Shown here one piece after another: positions 33,661 through 38,712 of a stretch of 38,712 nucleotides of DNA. The translations under genes and the position numbers were made by a program. The stretch's first letter is position 1. The number at the start of each line of letters is the position of its first letter. The stretch spans positions 1 to 38,712 of the forward strand of contig JANOAR010000094.1 of NCBI GenBank assembly GCA_031411235.1, in the 5' to 3' direction. The stretch is from JANOAR01 sp031411235 (GTDB taxonomy: Bacteria > Verrucomicrobiota > Verrucomicrobiia > Verrucomicrobiales > Verrucomicrobiaceae). A model generated the notes under the pieces. It searched no databases, was not told where the DNA came from, and worked only from the letters and a program-made list of their open reading frames with translations.

Positions 33661-34743
33661 ATGGTTTCCATCTCCATTCAAAACATCACCAAGCGCTTCG
33701 GCGCAGCCACTGTGCTCAAGGATGTGTCGCTGGAGATCGAAGCGGGTGAGTTGTTCTTTCTCCTTGGCCCCAGCGGCTGTGGCAAGACGACGCTGCTGCG
33801 CCACATCGCGGGATTTTACCAGCCCGATGCGGGCCGTCTTTTGTTCGATGATCTGGACGTGACGAAGCTGCCGCCGCATCGGCGCAACACGGGCATGATG
33901 TTCCAAAGTTATGCGCTGTGGCCACACTTGAATGTCGCGCAGAACGTCGCTTTTGGCCTGGAGGAGCGGAAGCGCCCGCAGGAGGAAATCGAGCGGCGTG
34001 TCGCCGAAGCGCTCGAACTGGTGAAGCTCGGTGGTCTGGGCGCACGGAAAATCCAACAGCTCTCGGGTGGGCAACAGCAGCGCGTCGCGCTGGCCCGTGC
34101 GTTGGTCATTCGCCCCAAGTGTTTTCTTCTCGACGAGCCGCTCTCCAACCTCGACGCCAAGCTGCGCATCGAGATGCGCGCCGAGATTCGCCGCATCTGC
34201 AAGGAGTTCGGCCTCACGGGTATCTATGTGACCCATGACCGCGAGGAAGCGCTTTCGATGGGCGACCGCATCGCCATCATGGAGGCTGGGCGGATCGTCC
34301 AAGTGGGCGACCCGATGGAAGTCTATCGCAACCCGATCAACCGCATGGCTGCCGAGTTCATGGGCGAGACAAATTTCATCGAAGGCAGCGTGGGGCGCGA
34401 TGAAACCAGCCGCGAGGGGCTCTATGATGTCGAGACGCCCTATGGCAAACTTCGCGCTCGGCCCAACCAGCCTGAGTTCAAGCCCGTGCCCGGCCAGCCC
34501 GTGCTGCTCTCCATTCGCCCCGAGGCGCTGACCTTCCGTGAAGTCGCCGACTCGCCCAATCGCCTCGTGGGCTCGATCGTGAATGCGACCTACCTCGGAG
34601 CGATGATGCAGTACGAGCTGCGCGGAGAGGACGGCAGCCAGTTGCGCCTCATCGAGATGAATCCCGAAGCCGTCTATCCCCCTGGCGAGGATGAAGTGGA
34701 GGTCATGGCCGCGACGCATGATGTGGTGATGCTGCGGCGGTGA
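33661..34743 (+). CDS. ABC transporter ATP-binding subunit (PotA/UgpC-type)
   Basis: A 360-residue importer-type ATPase. Motifs are Walker A GPSGCGKT (36-43), Q-loop Gln82, signature LSGGQQQR (134-141), Walker B CFLLDEP (Asp158, Glu159) and switch His192. The C-terminal ~100 residues form a TOBE-type regulatory domain (RPEALTF.., NATYLGAMMQYEL). Such subunits power uptake of polyamines, ferric iron, sugars or glycerol phosphate. No permease or binding-protein gene is adjacent, so the substrate cannot be inferred. Confidence 0.92.
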   Translation: MVSISIQNITKRFGAATVLKDVSLEIEAGELFFLLGPSGCGKTTLLRHIAGFYQPDAGRLLFDDLDVTKLPPHRRNTGMMFQSYALWPHLNVAQNVAFGLEERKRPQEEIERRVAEALELVKLGGLGARKIQQLSGGQQQRVALARALVIRPKCFLLDEPLSNLDAKLRIEMRAEIRRICKEFGLTGIYVTHDREEALSMGDRIAIMEAGRIVQVGDPMEVYRNPINRMAAEFMGETNFIEGSVGRDETSREGLYDVETPYGKLRARPNQPEFKPVPGQPVLLSIRPEALTFREVADSPNRLVGSIVNATYLGAMMQYELRGEDGSQLRLIEMNPEAVYPPGEDEVEVMAATHDVVMLRR

Positions 34744-34749
34744 GGTGCC

Positions 34750-36231
34750 TCACCTCGCCAGCGCTTTTTTCTCCGCAGCGCTGAGTCTTGGCGTGGCCCA
34801 TAACCAAGCCATCGAAGCGCCTTTGCTGGCGCGGTGCCAACGGGCGAAGTTTTCGCTGAGAGCCGCGCTGCGCTCGCTGGCATTTTGCATCTGGGCGATC
34901 CAGTCGAGCGCGAGTTGTGGCTTCTCCGCGATGGCTTTGCTGGCGTAGCCTGCGATGGCTGAATCACGCTCCTGGGAGGCGGGCAGGGCGCTCAGCCAGT
35001 TGGCGGCTTCTTGTGTCGTCGGGCTAGAGGCAAAGGCGGCACCGAGGCTCCAGAGTGCACTGTTTTTTTCGACGGAAGCCGCGAGATTTTGCAGCAACAG
35101 CCAAGCACTTTGGGGATCGCCAGCGCTGGCGATGGCCTCAGCAGCACCACTCAAAAAGGCCTCGCGTAGCGGCCCTTCTGGCAAGCGCGTCGCGGTAGCT
35201 TGCAGCTTGGTGATGCCCAGGGAGGCGAGGGATTTTGCGGCTGCATTCAGCGGCTGTTGCAGGTCGGCAGTGAGGTTGGTTTGCGCAATCCAGGCGAGCA
35301 AGGTGGCGGCATCGCGGCGGCTGTGGAGTTCTAGCAACTGGGCCAGGATGTCGTGGCGCACGGCGGCATCGGGGTCGCTGGCGGCGGTGTTAAAAACGAG
35401 CTTGGGATCGCGATTGCTCAGCGCGGCCAAGACCTCGCTCAACAAGGCTCGCCGGGTATTGGGCTCGGTCTGCTGTTGCGCCCAGGCGAGGGCGGCTGGG
35501 GCATCGCGCCTAGCCCACTCGATTGCGACGCGATCCAGCGATTGGCGACGCAGGAAGGGATCGCTCAGCGTCGCCGCCCATTCGGCATAGTGCGCGGGTG
35601 CCTGGGCGGCGCAGCGAGTCAGAAGTCGGTTCACCACGGCGCTTTGTAAAATAGAGTCGTCGAGCTGTCCCACCCAGGCCCAGGCAGCGGCCTCGTCGGT
35701 TTTCACCCAGGCCTCCAGCACGCGGTTCACGGCACGAGCCTTGGCCTGCGGCGACATCACCGAGAGCGCGGCGGCTAGGGCACCCTCGCGATCCAGCACT
35801 ACCCAGCGAGTGAACAACTCATCGAGCAGCGGCAAGCGCACGTAGGGCATCGGGTGCCGGACGATGAGGCCGAGCGCGGGATACATGTCGGCGAGTGGCA
35901 ACTCGCGCACACTGCCCGTGCAGCGGTCGCGCACTTGATATTTGGTGGCTGAGGCTTGGCGCTCGCCGAGGACTTGGCGCAGGGCGTCGATGCCCGCCGA
36001 GCGCATGGGCGCGGGTATGGCGGTGAGGATCGTCGAGGGGACGGCTGGGAGCGCGGCAGACGGCTCGGGATTTGGCGTTGAAGCCACTGGCGGCTCGCTC
36101 AACTGAGGCAGGTAGAGAAAGCCAACGACGAGGCCGAAGCCCAGCACGGCACACTTCAGCACGACCCGGATGAGCTGTAAAACGAAGGCACCTATTTGCG
36201 CCCAAGCGCTGGGTTTTGGCTCGGGGTTCAT
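34750..36231 (-). CDS. Membrane-anchored alpha-helical repeat protein
   Basis: A 493-residue protein, convergent with the ABC ATPase, 6 bp from it. An N-terminal transmembrane helix spans about 13-41, followed by a Pro/Ser-rich linker. From about 110 to the end it consists of imperfect ~30-35-residue helical units with repeated Ala-Trp pairs (AAAWAWVGQLDDSI, HYAEWAATLSDPF, AALAWAQQQTEP, TLLAWIAQTN, AANWLSALPASQ, ALDWIAQMQN). No enzyme motif. Similar Trp/Ala helical repeats are common in Verrucomicrobia hypothetical proteins; binding or scaffolding is an inference. The start codon overlaps the stop of the upstream gene (ATGA). Confidence 0.7.
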   Translation of the reverse strand: MNPEPKPSAWAQIGAFVLQLIRVVLKCAVLGFGLVVGFLYLPQLSEPPVASTPNPEPSAALPAVPSTILTAIPAPMRSAGIDALRQVLGERQASATKYQVRDRCTGSVRELPLADMYPALGLIVRHPMPYVRLPLLDELFTRWVVLDREGALAAALSVMSPQAKARAVNRVLEAWVKTDEAAAWAWVGQLDDSILQSAVVNRLLTRCAAQAPAHYAEWAATLSDPFLRRQSLDRVAIEWARRDAPAALAWAQQQTEPNTRRALLSEVLAALSNRDPKLVFNTAASDPDAAVRHDILAQLLELHSRRDAATLLAWIAQTNLTADLQQPLNAAAKSLASLGITKLQATATRLPEGPLREAFLSGAAEAIASAGDPQSAWLLLQNLAASVEKNSALWSLGAAFASSPTTQEAANWLSALPASQERDSAIAGYASKAIAEKPQLALDWIAQMQNASERSAALSENFARWHRASKGASMAWLWATPRLSAAEKKALAR

Positions 36232-37313
36232 GGGGCGGCAGGCGCTGAGGGTTCTGGGATTTCGAGCAACGGGATGCCGTAGCCCGAGAACCATTCGGCA
36301 CGTTTTTCTAGCGGGCAGAGGCGCTCGCCTTCATCGCTTTGCAGCCAGACTTGCGCCGTGTGGCGATCTTCGAGCAGCCAAGCACGAACCTGCCTCGCAC
36401 ATTCCCCGGCCTTCAACGTGCTGCCGTCATCCGTCAGCGTCGCCGTCCACTCCAGCGCGAGCTTGCGGTCGGATTTTTCAAGACTGCGGATGTAGCCTAT
36501 GGCTAACGTGTCGCGGGCGATGCTGGGTGGTGCTTGTTCGATCCATGACTGCGCGAGTCCGGGCTCCACTTCCGCGAGATGCAGGGCTAGCTGGAAGCCC
36601 ACCACGCCATCGGTGGGGCGTAGGTTGAGGCGCTCCATCAGCTCGTATATATTGCTCCAGGCGCCGACTTGCCACGCGGTCTCGTTCATGCCCTCCACCA
36701 CCGCTGCGCGTAGCTCGGGACGCAGGCGCAGGAGCAGGCCGCTGAGTCGATCTGCGCTGAGTCGCGCCAGCCCAGGCGTGGCACCGAGGAACATCTCCTC
36801 GCGCAGCGACTCGGCTGGCAGCGACTCTAAAAATTGCCACGCCCCCTCGGCATCCAGCGCCGCCCATTCTGCTAACACGGGGCGGAGCGTCGCAAGCCGC
36901 AGGGCTTCGTTTTGAATCGAGATCGCAGCCTCAGCGGCGAAGCGTGGGTCGAGGTCTCTGAAGCGCCCGACGGCATCCCGGGCCACCGCATAGGCAACGG
37001 CTTGGTCTTTCAGGCCACGCAGCAGTTTCAAGGCTCGCTTGGGATGCCCTGCCTCCCAGTAGGAGCGCATATTGGCGGACACATCCTCAGCCCGCAGAAG
37101 TGGTTGCATGGGCCGTAGGCGAAGGAAAATCGCTCGGCGAATCTCCTCGCCTGGAACATGCTGCACGGCAGCGGCGATGCGCGTCCAAGGCAAGGCGGGC
37201 AGCCAGCCTCGCCCATCGGCAATGCTGACGGCCCCACCCAGCGCAAGGCCCAGAATGAGGCAAAGCAGCAGGCTGGTGAACTCGTGAACCAAGCGCCCTG
37301 GTCGAGGTTGCAT
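36228..37313 (-). CDS. Membrane-anchored helical protein, partner of the next gene
   Basis: A 361-residue protein with one N-terminal transmembrane helix (about 12-31) and an entirely helical remainder with units like GAWQFLESLPAESLREEMF, LAQSWIEQAPPSIARD and LALEWTATLTDDG. These share the style of the 493-residue protein encoded just downstream, so the two probably arose by duplication or co-evolved. Stop and start overlap as ATGA (36228-36231), implying coupled translation and a shared complex. Unknown function. Ends in a Pro/Ala tail. Confidence 0.7.
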   Translation of the reverse strand: MQPRPGRLVHEFTSLLLCLILGLALGGAVSIADGRGWLPALPWTRIAAAVQHVPGEEIRRAIFLRLRPMQPLLRAEDVSANMRSYWEAGHPKRALKLLRGLKDQAVAYAVARDAVGRFRDLDPRFAAEAAISIQNEALRLATLRPVLAEWAALDAEGAWQFLESLPAESLREEMFLGATPGLARLSADRLSGLLLRLRPELRAAVVEGMNETAWQVGAWSNIYELMERLNLRPTDGVVGFQLALHLAEVEPGLAQSWIEQAPPSIARDTLAIGYIRSLEKSDRKLALEWTATLTDDGSTLKAGECARQVRAWLLEDRHTAQVWLQSDEGERLCPLEKRAEWFSGYGIPLLEIPEPSAPAAP

Positions 37314-37432
37314 GGCGGGGAGTGTAGGCTGAAAGCGGTGGCGAGGGCAAGCTCGGAGCGGGGATCTGTTGCGGACGCATCAGGCTATGGGGAAGGGGTT
37401 GCCTACATAGGCCGAGACTATGGACACGAGTG

Positions 37433-37554
37433 GCGAGGACAAATCGGCTAAAGCCTCATACTCCAACGAGGCCAGCTTGCGCCTGGAAACGCTCGGCCCA
37501 AGACAATGAATAGCCACGTTGGAGTGTACGAGGCTTTAGCCGATTTGTCCTCGC
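37433..37554. repeat. ~120-bp inverted-repeat element (MITE-like or long hairpin)
   Basis: The left arm 37433-37468 and right arm 37517-37554 are near-perfect reverse complements. The outer 25 bases (GCGAGGACAAATCGG..GCCTC) match exactly, then a short mismatch (ATAC versus GTACAC) precedes the matching CTCCAACG. A 48-base loop contains GCGCCTGGAAACGC. It lies 119 bp upstream of the 5' end of the helical-protein gene and 350 bp before the surface-protein gene. It could be a dispersed mobile repeat or a transcription barrier. No clear target-site duplication was found. Confidence 0.7.
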
Positions 37555-37900
37555 TCCTCTAGGCCCCACTCATGCGCGCCATGCCGCTGGCGACAGTGGA
37601 CAATGGAGAGGGTATCGAACGTGGCAGGCTGGGTAGGGTCAGATAAACATGGCCGTTTGCCGCTGATCCTATGCACCCTTGTTTCACCCTCTTGCTGACA
37701 TTTCACCGGGCTCCATGCCAGCGGCGAAAGAGGGCTTTTTCGTTGCTAAAAAGTGTGACGATGTGTTTACATCGCGGCCCATTTTTCACTAACATGGATT
37801 TCCGTTCAAACTGCGCCCAAAGCTTCGCCCCTCAATATTGGGAGGCTTTCGACTTGTCTGTTCCCATGCTTCCTTCTGCCTAGTCTCCACCACCACCGCC
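37555..37900. other. Upstream region of the surface-protein gene
   Basis: 346 bp without a convincing gene. A possible RNA hairpin (37720-37729 with 37738-37747, ten pairs including two G-U) lies in the middle, followed by A/T-rich sequence. The region just before the ATG at 37901 is pyrimidine-rich (CCACCACCACCGCC) and lacks a Shine-Dalgarno. A promoter must lie here, but I cannot place one with confidence. Confidence 0.4.
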
Positions 37901-38712
37901 ATGACCACTCTTCGACCCTTTTTTAAAATCCGGCAGCATGTGACGTTTTGCCTGATTGCGGTTTTCGCCAATGCCCAAATTCGGGCCTCGGCGGCGGATA
38001 TGTATTTGAATGGACGCGGCGATGGGCTCACCACTCCTGGCAGTTACTCGCGGTGGGCACCGGGCACGGGGGCCGACAGCTTGGTATTTGGGGCGCACAG
38101 CGGCGGCAATTATACACTCAATGCCATCCCTGCGGGTTCGGGCTCGATCTCGCTCAATGGCCTGCGCGGCGCGTCTGGGCCGGGTGGGCAAACGCTGACG
38201 GTGACCAGTACGGGCACCACCACGATGACGGTTGCCAACAGCGGCACCATCACGCTGGTCGCGGGTCAGCTCGTCATGATCAATGGCGTGGCCTACACCG
38301 TCTCTGCCGCTGTGACCAACGGCTCCACGTTCGTCATCGTCGGCACGGCTCCGGCGGCGGGCACCTACCCGGCCACCGTGGGTTCATTGCTGACCCTTCA
38401 AGCCTTCAATGGAGCCTCGGTCGGCACACAAACGATCAATCTCGGCGCGGGTGGCATCGACCTTTCCCAGTCCATTCAGAACCTGACGATCAATAAAACC
38501 AACGGCAATGGCACGCTGGCGCTGAACCTCACCGCAGCTCAGAGCTGGCTGGTGGGCACGGGTCGCACGCTCACTGTGAATCCCGACATCACGGGCAGTG
38601 GCAATCTGACGCTGGCGACGATGGGCGCTGGGGCTGTGGCGACGCTATCGGGTCTGGTGACTCTCACGGGCTCGCTGACGGTCAACAATCAGAGCACGGC
38701 GGCGACCTCGTT
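37901..38712 (+). CDS. 5' part of a large exported beta-strand repeat (autotransporter-type) protein
   Basis: The frame from ATG 37901 is open to the last base, giving 270 codons with no stop. The N-terminus (residues 1-31) is a signal peptide (FKIRQHVTFCLIAVFANA...). After it comes MYLNGRGDGLTTPGSYSRWAPG, the opening typical of proteins with autotransporter-associated beta strand repeats. Gly/Thr/Asn/Val-rich strands follow (TLTVTSTGTTTMTV, NLTLATMGAGAVATLSGLVTLTGSLTV) that would form a beta-helix. Verrucomicrobia often encode such giant surface proteins, ending in an autotransporter barrel or PEP-CTERM anchor. The rest lies beyond the window. Confidence 0.8.
   Translation, partial: MTTLRPFFKIRQHVTFCLIAVFANAQIRASAADMYLNGRGDGLTTPGSYSRWAPGTGADSLVFGAHSGGNYTLNAIPAGSGSISLNGLRGASGPGGQTLTVTSTGTTTMTVANSGTITLVAGQLVMINGVAYTVSAAVTNGSTFVIVGTAPAAGTYPATVGSLLTLQAFNGASVGTQTINLGAGGIDLSQSIQNLTINKTNGNGTLALNLTAAQSWLVGTGRTLTVNPDITGSGNLTLATMGAGAVATLSGLVTLTGSLTVNNQSTAATS

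Noticed and set aside
33643..34719. A 358-codon frame antisense to the ABC ATPase
   Set aside because: Shadow of a gene with all ABC motifs; no signature of its own.
37671..37883. 70-codon plus-strand frame before the surface-protein gene
   Set aside because: No family features, no start signal, and it crosses a probable leader hairpin.

Overview
The window looks like a chromosomal stretch from a member of the Verrucomicrobiota, probably Verrucomicrobiales and Prosthecobacter/Verrucomicrobium-like. This is inferred from gene content only. The gene types that suggest it are a Tat-exported DUF1501 protein coupled to a PPC-domain protein, a formylglycine-type sulfatase, a DUF3604 protein, membrane-anchored alpha-helical repeat proteins, a very large exported beta-strand repeat protein and many small dispersed palindromes. 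GC is high throughout except in two places (about 16.4-16.8 kb and 32.2-32.9 kb). Many start codons have no recognisable Shine-Dalgarno sequence and follow a pyrimidine-rich stretch instead.

Layout. 1-1105: essentially non-coding DNA with a 23-bp perfect inverted repeat and a short direct-repeat array. 1106-7112 (+): an SGNH hydrolase, a xylose-isomerase-like TIM-barrel protein, the DUF1501/PPC pair (4-nt overlap) and an aldo/keto reductase-like protein, probably extracellular substrate and sugar metabolism. 7157-15773 (+): a core block of recF, mreB, mreC, mreD, mrdA (PBP2), an RNase E/G and thyA. mreB-mreC-mreD-mrdA supplies the elongasome scaffold and transpeptidase, and the RNase E/G gene sits where rodA is often found. 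15819-16235 (+): an orphan BlaI-type repressor. 16236-16781: an unusual 546-bp gap between convergent genes. It holds a candidate structured small RNA with its own promoter and intrinsic terminator, and a cluster of three DnaA-box-like sites. 16782-19246 (-): proA and a membrane-anchored coiled-coil/HhH protein. 19391-24303 (+): a DUF3604 protein, an M3 oligoendopeptidase and an FKBP-type isomerase. 24374-25261 (-): a UbiA-like prenyltransferase. 25424-25498: tRNA-Glu(TTC). 25598-26419 (+): a MOSC protein. 26511-28022 (-): a sulfatase.

28062-28222 is the most striking non-coding element: three tandem ~54-bp palindromic units between the sulfatase and a divergent AAA-type ATPase with a C-terminal PD-(D/E)XK-like nuclease domain (28234-29673, +). 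Next come a cluster of dispersed hairpins, an exported S10 serine carboxypeptidase-like protein (-), peptide deformylase (+), a lower-GC orphan with an HELGH motif (+), gmk (+) and an ABC ATPase with a TOBE domain (+). Two translationally coupled membrane-anchored helical-repeat proteins (-) follow, then a 120-bp inverted-repeat element. The window ends inside the 5' part of a beta-strand repeat surface protein whose frame is open to the last base.

Best candidates for something undescribed are the palindrome array with its ATPase-nuclease, the small RNA locus at 16277-16436, and the HELGH orphan at 32264-32890.
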